A stretch of 64,000 bases of DNA from Prolixibacter bellariivorans ATCC BAA-1284 (lineage in GTDB: Bacteria > Bacteroidota > Bacteroidia > Bacteroidales > Prolixibacteraceae): assembly GCF_000621705.1 (NCBI RefSeq), contig NZ_JHXO01000008.1:310001-374000 (forward strand), given 5' to 3'. The stretch's first letter is position 1, and each line of letters opens with the position of its first letter. Under the pieces are notes generated by a model that ran no database searches, had not been told where the DNA came from, and saw only the letters and a program-made list of their open reading frames with translations. Shown here piece after piece: positions 47,277-56,596 of the stretch. Both the position numbers and the translations under genes were made by a program.

Positions 47277-49067
47277 TTACATTCGTTCCGGCACCTCAAT
47301 TCCCAGCAGGGAAAATCCGTTTTTAATGGTCTGCCCAACGGTTCTGGTCAGTACCAACCTGAACGACCGTACCGTTTCGTCCGTTTCATTCACGATGCTG
47401 TAATCGTGATAAAACTGGTTGAATTCTTTCACTAAGTCGTACACATAGTTTGCAATAAGCGCAGGGCTATGGTTATCGCCGGCTTCTTTCACCACAAATG
47501 GAAAGCGATTAATCGTTTTAATCAGCTCAATTTCTTTTTCATTACATGCAATCGACGGTGCCTTTTCAGGAATAGACAGCCCTGAATCAGTGGCTTTTCT
47601 AAGCACACTCTGAATACGCGCATAGGTGTATTGAATAAAAGGTCCCGTATTTCCATTGAAGTCGATGGACTCTTCCGGATTGAATAGCATACTTTTGCGC
47701 GGATCAACTTTCAGTATAAAATACTTCAGGGCACCAAGAGCCACAATCCGGTATATATTATTCTTCTCTTCTTCAGAGTAACCATCCAGTTTACCCAACT
47801 CTTCAGATACCTTCCGGGCCACGTCAATCATCCCTTCCACCAGATCATCGGCATCGACAACGGTACCTTCCCGTGATTTCATCTTACCATGAGGAAGTTC
47901 GACCATGCCGTAAGAGAAATGATACAAATCCTTACCCCATTTGTACCCAAGTTTATCGAGTAAAATAGCCAGCACCTGGAAGTGGTAATTCTGCTCATTT
48001 CCCACCACATAAATCATGTGATTGATATCGTAATCCTCGAAACGCATTTTAGCGGTACCAATATCCTGGGTCATGTAGACCGAAGTACCGTCGGAGCGAA
48101 GCAGGATTTTTTCGTCAAGTCCTTCACCGGATAAATCGGCCCACACAGAACCGTCTTCGCGACGATAGAAATATCCCTCGTCTAGTCCGCGTATTACCTC
48201 ATCGCGCCCGATTAAGTAGGTATCCGACTCGTAATATATCTTGTCAAAATCAACTCCCAGCATCTTATAGGTTTCATCGAAACCCTGGTAAACCCAGCCA
48301 TTCATCGTTTCCCACAATTGTCGTACTTCCGCATCATTGGCTTCCCATTTACGCAGCATGTCGCGGGCAGCCAGAATGGATGGCGCTTTGTCTTTAGCTT
48401 CGTCCTCCGACATGCCACCGGCAACCAGCTCGGAAATTTCTTTTTTATACAACTGATCAAACTTCACATAGTATTCGCCTACGAGGTGATCACCTTTTTT
48501 GCCAGATGAAGCCGGAGTTTCTCCATTGCCAAGCGTCTTCCAGGCATACATCGATTTACAGATATGAATCCCCCGATCGTTAACAATATTGGTCTTCACC
48601 ACCTTGTTTCCGTTGGCTTTCATAATTTCGCTGATGGAAAAGCCAAGCAGATTATTACGGATATGCCCCAGATGCAAAGGTTTATTGGTATTCGGTGAAG
48701 AATACTCGATCATCACCAATTCCGATTCGTCGGTAACCGGAGAAAAACCATACTGCTTATCTCCTGCCGCTTCGTTCAACTGATTCATCCAGTAGCTGCC
48801 ATCGATAACCAGGTTTAAAAAACCTTTTACGACGTTGAATCCGGCAATTTCGCTTACTTCCCCGGTCAGAAAATTTCCCAATTCCTCACCGGTCTGTTCG
48901 GGTGATTTTTTCGATAATCGCAGAAAGGGAAAAACAACAACAGTTTTGTCTCCTTCGAAATCTTTTCGCGTATTCTGAATCTGAACCTGGTTCGGGTCAG
49001 CTTTATGGCTGTAAAGTTTTTCAATCGCGTCAATAACCTTATCTCTGATGATGATTTCAATATCCAT
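47277..49067 (-). CDS. argS: Arginyl-tRNA synthetase
   Basis: 596 residues from the ATG at 49067 (MDIEIIIRDKV). A TTG six codons upstream is ignored because the ATG version matches the usual N-terminus. Class I synthetase: the HIGH box is HLGH in NKPLHLGHIRNN (132-135). The KMSKS position is MKSREGT, usual for ArgS. The C-terminal anticodon-binding helical domain ends RTVGQTIKNGFSLLGIEVPERM (typical ALBE/DALR_1 end). Charges tRNA-Arg with arginine. Monocistronic with its own promoter and terminator. Confidence 0.97.
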   Translation of the reverse strand: MDIEIIIRDKVIDAIEKLYSHKADPNQVQIQNTRKDFEGDKTVVVFPFLRLSKKSPEQTGEELGNFLTGEVSEIAGFNVVKGFLNLVIDGSYWMNQLNEAAGDKQYGFSPVTDESELVMIEYSSPNTNKPLHLGHIRNNLLGFSISEIMKANGNKVVKTNIVNDRGIHICKSMYAWKTLGNGETPASSGKKGDHLVGEYYVKFDQLYKKEISELVAGGMSEDEAKDKAPSILAARDMLRKWEANDAEVRQLWETMNGWVYQGFDETYKMLGVDFDKIYYESDTYLIGRDEVIRGLDEGYFYRREDGSVWADLSGEGLDEKILLRSDGTSVYMTQDIGTAKMRFEDYDINHMIYVVGNEQNYHFQVLAILLDKLGYKWGKDLYHFSYGMVELPHGKMKSREGTVVDADDLVEGMIDVARKVSEELGKLDGYSEEEKNNIYRIVALGALKYFILKVDPRKSMLFNPEESIDFNGNTGPFIQYTYARIQSVLRKATDSGLSIPEKAPSIACNEKEIELIKTINRFPFVVKEAGDNHSPALIANYVYDLVKEFNQFYHDYSIVNETDETVRSFRLVLTRTVGQTIKNGFSLLGIEVPERM

Positions 49068-49102
49068 ATCCGGGTAATTTGTCAATTCCTTTTTTCGAAC
49101 CG

Positions 49103-49110
49103 CAAAGATA
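49103..49110 (-). promoter_or_regulatory. Candidate -7 element of argS
   Basis: The minus strand reads TATCTTTG, perfect consensus, 36 nt before the argS ATG. Confidence 0.55.
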
Positions 49111-49284
49111 GAAAACCACTATGAGATTTCCTTCCGTGAAATGTAACTGATTGCTGCGAACCTCCATAATATGACACAAAGTTAAAGTTGGAGGAAAACG
49201 ACCATCATCAAATTTGGACGATAAAACCGGAAAAAAGCAATTTTCGGGTTGTTTCTGTTGAGCATTCGCTTTTACTTTACCCAC

Positions 49285-50133
49285 ATGGATACGTATGAAA
49301 TAATTGCCCGTGCACTTGGCTACATTCGTGACAACGCCAGTCTTCAGCCATCACTCGACGATGTAGCAACGAGTGTGAACATGAGTCCATATCATTTTCA
49401 GCGTTTGTTTACTGAGTGGGCCGGAATCAGTCCTAAAAAGTTCCTGCAGTACCTAACACTCAAATATGCCAAGGGCTGCCTGAAAGAAAACCGGTCGTTG
49501 TTTGAAACAGCACACCAGACAGGGCTTTCAGGTACCGGACGTTTGCATGATCTGTTTGTCAAACTCGAAGGAATGACGCCGGGCGAATACAAAAACGGAG
49601 GCGAAAACCTGACAATATATTTTAGTGTTCAATCCTCTCCTTACGGGAAATTTGTTGTCGCATCAACTGATCGGGGCATCTGTAACCTGTTTTTCATTAA
49701 CGAAAAGGACGCCGCCGCAGCACTACTAAGAGAAGAATGGCCTTCTGCTAAACTGGTTGAAAAGGAAAAGATGATACACCTAAATGTGGCCGCTTTCTTT
49801 AAACATGAAAAAACAGATGCACCAATTGCACTGCGGCTAAAAGGAACTCCGTTTCAACTGAAAGTGTGGCAGGCTTTGCTCCAAATTCCCGAAGGCGCTC
49901 TGACTAGTTATGGCGTAATCGCCACACATCTCGATGCTCCGTCTGCCCAAAGAGCGGTTGGCACGGCCATAGGGAAAAATCCGGTAGGATATCTCATCCC
50001 TTGTCACAGGGTTATTAAGAGTATGGGTGAAACAGGTGGTTATCGCTGGAACCCGGCTCGCAAACGAGCCATGATTGGACGGGAAGCAGCACAAACCAAT
50101 CAGGATTCTGAATCTCAAACAACGCTTTTCTGA
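49285..50133 (+). CDS. Ada-like protein: AraC HTH fused to O6-methylguanine-DNA methyltransferase
   Basis: 282 residues from the ATG at 49285; a TTG at 49249 is rejected. Residues 5-105 are an AraC-type double HTH (LDDVATSVNMSPYHFQRLFTEWAGISPKKFLQ, key part MSPYHFQRLF). Residues 115-195 are the RNase H-like part. Residues 188-270 are the methyltransferase domain with GTPFQLKVWQALLQIPEGALTSYG and active Cys240 in IPCHRVI. The N-terminal Ada zinc domain (Cys38, phosphotriester sensor) is absent. It repairs O6-methylguanine suicidally. Whether it still activates transcription is unclear. Confidence 0.9.
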   Translation: MDTYEIIARALGYIRDNASLQPSLDDVATSVNMSPYHFQRLFTEWAGISPKKFLQYLTLKYAKGCLKENRSLFETAHQTGLSGTGRLHDLFVKLEGMTPGEYKNGGENLTIYFSVQSSPYGKFVVASTDRGICNLFFINEKDAAAALLREEWPSAKLVEKEKMIHLNVAAFFKHEKTDAPIALRLKGTPFQLKVWQALLQIPEGALTSYGVIATHLDAPSAQRAVGTAIGKNPVGYLIPCHRVIKSMGETGGYRWNPARKRAMIGREAAQTNQDSESQTTLF

Positions 50134-50396
50134 GATAATGACTGTCTTTTATTTTTATTTAGATTAAAACGATATAAAAATTAGCCTCTTTGTTGAAATA
50201 ACAATATTTACAACCAACAGCTACAAACACACAAATACAACCAAACACTGTCCTTTTTTCTTCTTTTCTGAGTCATAATTCTTAATTATGATATTCCGGG
50301 TATCGATACTATGTGACCTCAATACTTGATTCTTATTTTTATTCAATATAAATTATGGCATTTTCCGAAATCCAAACACTACTAAAATAAGATCAC

Positions 50397-52310
50397 ATGG
50401 TACCAAAAATTCATTCCTTAGGAGGTTACATTCACGAATGTCAAAAAGGAATAGCCAATCCCGAAGCGTTCTGGAATCAGGTTGCTGAATCGTTTTTCTG
50501 GAGAAAACGTTGGGATAAAACCGTTGAATGGGATTTCAAAAAGCCTGAAATCAAATGGTTCATCAACGGAAAGCTCAACATTACGGAGAACATCTTTGAG
50601 AAAAACCTCTATACGCATGCCAACTTGCCTGCCATTATCTGGGAACCTAACAATCCGGAAGAAGCCAACCGCGTGCTGACCTACAAAGAATTATTGGCAG
50701 AAGTAAACATGTTTGCTAACGCCTTGAAACGGCTTGGTGTACGCAAAGGCGATCGCGTGGCACTGTATATGCCAATGGTTCCGGAACTGGCGGTCGGAAT
50801 GCTGGCATGTGCCCGCATTGGTGCCATCCATTCGGTAGTCTTTGCCGGTTTCTCCGCTCAATCGCTGGCCGATCGGATAAACGATGCCGAAGCCACCATA
50901 TTGTTGACAGCTGATGGCGGATACCGGGGCTCCAAGATTACACCGTTGAAGGATATCGCGGATGATGCATTGATGCACTGTCCCACAATAAAAAACTCAG
51001 TTGTATTAAAACGAACCGGTTCGTCCATTAACATGAAAGAAGGCCGCGATATCTGGTGGCATGATGCTATTCATGGTGAGCCCGCCCATTGCGAGCCGGA
51101 AGAAATGGATTCGGAAGATGAACTGTTCATCTTATACACTTCCGGTTCTACCGGAAAGCCAAAAGGAATTGTCCATACCACCGGTGGATATATGACTTAC
51201 ACGGCCTATACATTTAAAAATGTTTTCCAGTACAACCCGGGTGATGTGTATTTCTGTACCGCCGATATCGGCTGGATTACCGGGCACTCCTACATTGTTT
51301 ACGGTCCGTTACTAAATGGTGCGCAAACACTCATGTTCGAAGGAGTTCCCTCCTGGCCCGATGCCGGTCGTTTCTGGGACATTGTAGCAAAATACAAGGT
51401 AAATCAATTCTATACGGCACCAACCGCTATTCGTGCTTTATTGGCTAAAGGCTCCGAGTTCATTGAAGGTAAAAGGCTTGACTCTCTGAAGGTTTTAGGA
51501 ACTGTTGGTGAGCCCATTAATGAAGAGGCATGGCACTGGTACCACGACCACATCGGTAAAAACCGTTGCCCCATTGTTGATACCTGGTGGCAAACCGAAA
51601 CTGGAGGTATTATGATTAGTCCAATTGCCGGCGTTACTCCAACGAAACCTTCATTTGCCACCATGCCTCTGCCGGGAGTGCAACCCGTGGTTGTCGATAA
51701 CAGCGGAAAAGAACTGGTAGGAAACAGTGTGGAAGGAAATCTCTGTATCAAATATCCCTGGCCCGGAATGCTTCGTACCATTTGGGGTGATCACGAACGG
51801 ATGAAAGATACCTATTTCTCCCGTTTCGAAAATATGTACTTCACCGGCGACGGTGTGAAACGTGATGAAGATGGTTACTACCGAATTCTCGGTCGTGTTG
51901 ACGATGTGATCAACGTTTCAGGACACCGGTTGGGAACAGCAGAAATTGAGAATGCCATCAATGAGCACCCGCTGGTCAATGAATCGGCAGTCGTGGGTTA
52001 TCCGCATGCCATCAAAGGACAAGGGATCTATGCTTTTGTCGTTTGTGGCGAACTATCGACCGGAGGTGAAGATGGTATCCGTAATTCGATTATGAAAGGT
52101 GTCAATAAGATCATCGGTCCAATCGCCAAGCCCGACATTATCCAGTTGGTTCCGAGCTTGCCCAAAACCCGTTCCGGTAAGATTATGCGAAGAATATTAC
52201 GGAAAATTGCGGAAGGCGACGCTTCCAACCTCGGTGATATCACCACGCTGCTCGACGAGGAAGTGGTTGATCAAATTATCGACGGCGCATTAGTTGATGT
52301 TAAACGATAA
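50397..52310 (+). CDS. acs: Acetyl-CoA synthetase
   Basis: 637 residues. It activates acetate to acetyl-CoA through acetyl-AMP. Adenylation motifs: YTSGSTGKPKGIVHT (P-loop), WWQTETGG, and the catalytic lysine near the C-terminus in PKTRSGKIMRRIL, the site controlled by acetylation in other bacteria. GWITGHSYIVYGPLLNGA and MYFTGDGVKRDEDGYYRILGRVDDVINVSGHRLGTAEIE (key part GRVDDVINVSGHR) are typical. The upstream 263-nt region is AT-rich with no clear TAnnTTTG. Single gene ending in a shared terminator. Confidence 0.97.
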   Translation: MVPKIHSLGGYIHECQKGIANPEAFWNQVAESFFWRKRWDKTVEWDFKKPEIKWFINGKLNITENIFEKNLYTHANLPAIIWEPNNPEEANRVLTYKELLAEVNMFANALKRLGVRKGDRVALYMPMVPELAVGMLACARIGAIHSVVFAGFSAQSLADRINDAEATILLTADGGYRGSKITPLKDIADDALMHCPTIKNSVVLKRTGSSINMKEGRDIWWHDAIHGEPAHCEPEEMDSEDELFILYTSGSTGKPKGIVHTTGGYMTYTAYTFKNVFQYNPGDVYFCTADIGWITGHSYIVYGPLLNGAQTLMFEGVPSWPDAGRFWDIVAKYKVNQFYTAPTAIRALLAKGSEFIEGKRLDSLKVLGTVGEPINEEAWHWYHDHIGKNRCPIVDTWWQTETGGIMISPIAGVTPTKPSFATMPLPGVQPVVVDNSGKELVGNSVEGNLCIKYPWPGMLRTIWGDHERMKDTYFSRFENMYFTGDGVKRDEDGYYRILGRVDDVINVSGHRLGTAEIENAINEHPLVNESAVVGYPHAIKGQGIYAFVVCGELSTGGEDGIRNSIMKGVNKIIGPIAKPDIIQLVPSLPKTRSGKIMRRILRKIAEGDASNLGDITTLLDEEVVDQIIDGALVDVKR

Positions 52311-52331
52311 TCGATTACAAACAATAAAATA

Positions 52332-52360
52332 AAAGCCGGAGTTGAAACAGCTCCGGCTTT
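52332..52360. terminator. Bidirectional terminator
   Basis: AAAGCCGGAG and CTCCGGCTTT pair perfectly, then CTTA, between acs and the convergent pcm. Confidence 0.8.
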
Positions 52361-52387
52361 CTTATGTCCTATACATTCTGATATAAA

Positions 52388-53077
52388 TTATTCCCGCTGG
52401 AGCGGAACAAACTGAACTGTCGCGAGATTTTTTCGTTTGATTCTACCATTTCGTTTGGTCAGCAATACCAATTGTTGAAAGCTCCCGGGCTGTCCAACCG
52501 GCATGATCAACCGGCCGTTTTCAGCCAACTGGTTAATTAATGGACGGGGAATATGATCGCCGGCAGCCGTTACCAAAATGATATCGAAAGGCGCATGTTC
52601 GGGCCAGCCACGGTACCCATCACCTTGTTTCGGCACCACATTATCGTAATGAAGTCCGGAAAGTACTTTAGCGGCATGCCTGGCTAAGCCGGGAATCAAT
52701 TCGATGGTATAAACCGAATCGACAATTTCGGCGAGAACAGCAGCCTGGTAGCCTGATCCCGTTCCAATTTCTAATGCTTTTTTACCTTTCGAAGGTTTTG
52801 TTTTTTCAGTCATTAACGCCACAATATAAGGCTGTGAGATGGTCTGTCCATAGCCTATCGAAAGCGGAGCATCTCTATATGCCTGATCGCGGTACGCATC
52901 CGGAACAAAATCCTGACGGGGAACTTTGCGCATAGCCCGAATAGTTGGACCATCATTGATGCCCCTGGCAATGATTTGCTTTTTCACCATTTCTATACGC
53001 TTGGCCTCAAAGTCCTCCTGGGCGCACGCCAGCAATGGGAATAAAAATATAAGTAGCAGTATGGTTATTAGTTTCAT
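52388..53077 (-). CDS. pcm: Exported protein-L-isoaspartate O-methyltransferase
   Basis: 229 residues. Residues 1-19 are a hydrophobic signal peptide ending ACAQ, or LLAC could make Cys18 a lipobox. PCMT domain: VPRQDFVP, SIGYGQTISQPYIVALM (75-91) and the SAM motif LEIGTGSGYQAAVLA (102-116). PCMT methylates isoaspartyl residues to start repair of aged proteins. An exported copy is unusual for an enzyme needing cytoplasmic SAM, but periplasmic forms occur in Proteobacteria and Bacteroidota. Single gene, convergent with acs. Confidence 0.9.
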   Translation of the reverse strand: MKLITILLLIFLFPLLACAQEDFEAKRIEMVKKQIIARGINDGPTIRAMRKVPRQDFVPDAYRDQAYRDAPLSIGYGQTISQPYIVALMTEKTKPSKGKKALEIGTGSGYQAAVLAEIVDSVYTIELIPGLARHAAKVLSGLHYDNVVPKQGDGYRGWPEHAPFDIILVTAAGDHIPRPLINQLAENGRLIMPVGQPGSFQQLVLLTKRNGRIKRKNLATVQFVPLQRE

Positions 53078-53381
53078 TGTACTTCATTTTGCGTTAATGT
53101 ACGGAATTTCGATTAGGGAATCAAACAATTATATACGTCCAAAGCTATCTGTTATCCGTTAAATTCCCAACCTGTAAAAGCCTTTATACATATGTTTTCT
53201 AATCCTTCCATTAGTATTATCCACTGATTAATAATTACAGCAAAACGAAAAAGTAACGTCTTTCCCCAGATGAAAAATATCTTGACTATCCAAAAGTATC
53301 TGCCCCAAAAAGATGTAGATAAACAGTCGGGAATTGTCATTCTTCATTAACTTAACAGGCCTTAATCTTAAATCGACAAAC

Positions 53382-54071
53382 ATGAAAACAATTGGACTAT
53401 TCGGTGGAACCGGCTGGGTTTCCACCCTGGAATATTATCGTTACCTGAACCAAGGGGCGAATGAACGACTCGGTGGATTGAGTTCTGCGCGTATTTTTAT
53501 GCACTCAGTCAATTTTGCCGAGCTAAATGAACTGAAAAAACAAGGTCCACAGGAAGTGTATGCTTACATCAAAACAAACCTGCTGAGACTTATTGATGCA
53601 GGAGCTGACTTTGTGATGCTCGGCGCCAACACGCTGCACCTGCATGCTGATAAACTCATGACTGAACTTCCGGTTCCTCTGCTCCACATTGCCGATGCTA
53701 CAGCCGAAGCCATCAAAGCAAAAGGTTTCCAGAAAGTCGGACTTTTAGGTACCATGTTGACGATGGAAAAGGATTTTTACAAAAAGCGCCTGGCCAAACA
53801 TGGCATTGAAGTGCTGGTTCCAGAAAAGGAAGATCGTCAATTTATCGATCATGTTATTTGGCACGAATTGGAAAAAGAGATATTCAGTGCCACATCGAAA
53901 AGTCGTTTCCTGGAAATCATGAACCAACTGGCTGAAAAAGGTGCTGAAGGAATGATTCTCGGATGCACCGAAATTCCGTTACTCATTCATCAGGAAGATA
54001 CCAGACTGGCACTATTTGACACATTGAAAATACATGCAGAAGCTGCCGTGGAATTTGCATTGAAAGATTAA
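53382..54071 (+). CDS. Aspartate/glutamate racemase-family protein
   Basis: 229 residues from the ATG at 53382; an upstream in-frame start (53334) lacks similarity. TIGLFGGTGWVSTLEYYRYLN is the family N-terminus (key part GLFGGTGW). GAEGMILGCTEIPLLI contains the second catalytic Cys195. At the first catalytic position the sequence is LGANTLH, with Ala82 where racemases carry Cys (CNT) or Thr (E. coli YgeA-type). A classical two-base racemase mechanism is therefore doubtful. It may be an amino-acid racemase variant or a related lyase or isomerase. Confidence 0.8.
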   Translation: MKTIGLFGGTGWVSTLEYYRYLNQGANERLGGLSSARIFMHSVNFAELNELKKQGPQEVYAYIKTNLLRLIDAGADFVMLGANTLHLHADKLMTELPVPLLHIADATAEAIKAKGFQKVGLLGTMLTMEKDFYKKRLAKHGIEVLVPEKEDRQFIDHVIWHELEKEIFSATSKSRFLEIMNQLAEKGAEGMILGCTEIPLLIHQEDTRLALFDTLKIHAEAAVEFALKD

Positions 54072-54178
54072 CCTATCCATCCTATTTTCAATGAACCTTT
54101 CGTGGTATTTACCTGAAAATAGGTTAGTTTTAAATCCTGACTACTTTAAAAGCCAATCATAAACGAACAAACTAAACC

Positions 54179-55090
54179 ATGAACAATTCAAGAAGAAGTT
54201 TCCTGAGAAAAAGTGCTGTAGCGCTTACCGCTGCAGCTGTATTCCCTCGCTTGGCACTTGGGGGTAATACAGCATCTGATGAAATCGTCACCGGCCTTCA
54301 ACTTTACTCGGTTCGCGATGCAATGAAAAAAGATCCACTGGCAACACTAACTCAACTCGCCAAGATGGGCTACCACAATGTTGAACACGCTGGTTATGCC
54401 AACCGAAAATTCTATGGATATACCGTTCCGGAATTCAAAAAAGTTTTGGCCGACCTGAACATGAAAATGCCCTGCGGACATACCGTGATGCGTGCAGAGC
54501 ATTGGGATGATAAGCAGAAAGACTTTACCGACGAATGGAAACAAACCGTTGACGATGCTGCTGAAATGGGACAGCATTATGTCATCAGCCCCTGGCTGGA
54601 TGAAAGCTTGCGAACAGATTATGATCGCTTGTCAGCGTTTCTCGAGATATTCAACAAAAGCGGCGAACTATGCCAAAAATCAGGCATGAAATTCGGCTAC
54701 CACAACCATGATTTTGAATTCGGCGAAAAGCTGAAAGGAAAGAAAATTTATGACATTATCATGGAACAGACAGATCCTGCACTGGTCGCTCAACAGCTCG
54801 ACATCGGCAATATGTACATTTCAGGTGGAAGAGCAGCCGAAGTATTGAAACAGTATCCGGGACGTTTCGAATTGATTCACGTGAAGGATGAAATAAAAGT
54901 TCCGGGTGAAGAAAAATACGAAAGCACGATTCTGGGAAAAGGAATCATCGGAACAAAAGAGGTTATCGAGCTGGGACGAAAAATGGGTGGAACCAGATAT
55001 TTCATCATCGAGCAGGAATCATATCAGGAACAAGATCCGTTGGCCTGTATGGACGAAGACCTGAAAATAATGAAGCAATGGGGCTACTAG
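54179..55090 (+). CDS. Tat-exported sugar phosphate isomerase/epimerase (TIM barrel)
   Basis: 303 residues. The N-terminus NNSRRSFLRKSAVALTAAA has the twin-arginine motif SRRSFLRK, so it is exported folded by Tat. The rest is a xylose-isomerase-like TIM barrel: TGLQLYSVRDAM, MGYHNVEHAGY, MKFGYHNHDFEF (metal His/Glu region), QQLDIGNMYISGG, HVKDEI and FIIEQESY. Such secreted proteins in Bacteroidota often act on sugars or cyclitols, but the substrate is unknown. It starts 107 nt after the racemase-like gene and ends at a clear terminator. Confidence 0.87.
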   Translation: MNNSRRSFLRKSAVALTAAAVFPRLALGGNTASDEIVTGLQLYSVRDAMKKDPLATLTQLAKMGYHNVEHAGYANRKFYGYTVPEFKKVLADLNMKMPCGHTVMRAEHWDDKQKDFTDEWKQTVDDAAEMGQHYVISPWLDESLRTDYDRLSAFLEIFNKSGELCQKSGMKFGYHNHDFEFGEKLKGKKIYDIIMEQTDPALVAQQLDIGNMYISGGRAAEVLKQYPGRFELIHVKDEIKVPGEEKYESTILGKGIIGTKEVIELGRKMGGTRYFIIEQESYQEQDPLACMDEDLKIMKQWGY

Positions 55091-55110
55091 AAATCATTTC
55101 CCGATAGCAG

Positions 55111-55142
55111 AAAAAAGGCGTTCCAATAGAGCGCCTTTTTTA
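55111..55142 (+). terminator. Intrinsic terminator
   Basis: AAAAAAGGCG and CGCCTTTTTT pair perfectly around an 11-nt loop after the TIM-barrel gene. Confidence 0.8.
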
Positions 55143-55260
55143 ACAAAGGCAACTCAAGAGCACAGACAACACTTCGCTTAAAAACGTTTAATAAACAGTT
55201 AATTACCTATTATTTTTCATTGTATAAAAATTGCCTTTTCTTTGCCCCACAAAAAGCGGA

Positions 55261-56394
55261 ATGCATATTGACATTGAACCGAAATACACGGAGCAAATCA
55301 AACCTGCAGCTGTCCCACAGCAAACAGCTTTTTGGGCCAAAGTGAAAGAAAACCAGGGATACGAAACACGCGCCTTCGACATCAAAGTCCCCCATGCAGA
55401 CATAAAAATTAATGAATCTGCTTCAAATCTTGCAAAATCGGTAACCGACGATCTGCTGGTGGTCATGCAGCAAGTGGGAGCCGATCACCAGGTTGCTTAC
55501 ATTCCATACGGTCCGCTTCTCAATCCCGATGAGGATTTTCGCGGATTGTACCTCGAAGAGCTATCCGAAAGCATTCGTCCGTTTCTCCCGTCGAATACCA
55601 TCCTAATCCGTTACGATCTGATTTGGGAATCGCCGTGGGCGGAAGACGAAAACCGTTTCAATGACCGGGATGACTGGTTGGGACCTCCGGAACCACACTA
55701 CCAGGAAATGCGTGTCAACTTCAATACGCAAAACTGGAACCTGCGCAAAGCTCCTTCCGATTTGCTCCCCTCTCATACTATTTTCCTGGATTTGAGTCAC
55801 AATCACGATACGTTGCTTCAGCGAATGAAGCCCAAAACACGTTATAATATTCGTTTGTCGAAACGTAAAGGAGTGGAAGTAAAGGAAGTCAGCTTCGATA
55901 ATTTACCTGTATGGTACGAGTTATATAAACAAACCGCTATTCGCAACGGCATCGTACTCGACGACATCAATTACTTCCGTACCGTACTGGAAACACAGGC
56001 TTCCAATACCGCTTCACCCGCCGATGTGCACATGCTTCTGGCCGACTCGGAGGGAATACCGTTAGCCGGAATGTTTCTGGTGGTAACCGGAAAACGAGCT
56101 ACTTATCTGTACGGAGCATCCTCGTCTCACAACCGAAACAAGATGGCTACATACGCGTTACAATGGGAGGCCATAAAAATTGCCCGCCAAAAAGGTTGCA
56201 CCGAATACGACATGTTTGGTGTATCGCCAACTCCGGAACCTTCACATCCCATGTACGGACTTTACCGCTTTAAAACCGGATTTGGCGGTGAATTGTATCA
56301 CCGGATGGGCTGTTGGGATTACCCGCTAAATGAAGAGCAATACAAGTTATTTATGATGGCCGAGCGGAATAGCCAGGGATATCATATTCGTTAA
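55261..56394 (+). CDS. FemAB/FemX-like aminoacyl transferase
   Basis: 377 residues from the ATG at 55261; a TTG at 55231 is ignored. Two GNAT-like halves. MKPKTRYNIRLSKRKGVEVKEV (key part KTRYNIRLSKRKGV) is the FemAB core; ATYLYGASSSHNRNKMATYALQWEAIKIA, YDMFGVSPTPEPSHPMYGLYRFKTGFGGELYHRMG (key part GLYRFKTGFGG) follow. In Gram-positives these add amino acids from tRNA to the lipid II stem peptide. In Gram-negatives similar folds make other acyl or aminoacyl modifications. No partner gene nearby. Confidence 0.82.
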   Translation: MHIDIEPKYTEQIKPAAVPQQTAFWAKVKENQGYETRAFDIKVPHADIKINESASNLAKSVTDDLLVVMQQVGADHQVAYIPYGPLLNPDEDFRGLYLEELSESIRPFLPSNTILIRYDLIWESPWAEDENRFNDRDDWLGPPEPHYQEMRVNFNTQNWNLRKAPSDLLPSHTIFLDLSHNHDTLLQRMKPKTRYNIRLSKRKGVEVKEVSFDNLPVWYELYKQTAIRNGIVLDDINYFRTVLETQASNTASPADVHMLLADSEGIPLAGMFLVVTGKRATYLYGASSSHNRNKMATYALQWEAIKIARQKGCTEYDMFGVSPTPEPSHPMYGLYRFKTGFGGELYHRMGCWDYPLNEEQYKLFMMAERNSQGYHIR

Positions 56395-56596
56395 TTTACA
56401 GATAGATATAACATCCCACATCAAATTTTAACATATTAAATAAAAAATAAGGGGTTCGCGTTTGTTATACCGGAAAACAAACCAACAATTTTTTCCTAAT
56501 TTTAGCCCGAAAACGTAAATTAACGACTTGCCCTTACCGGCAAAAAACAGGTGATTATAAACTGAATAACGAACAAATTAGTAACAAGTCGCAAAA

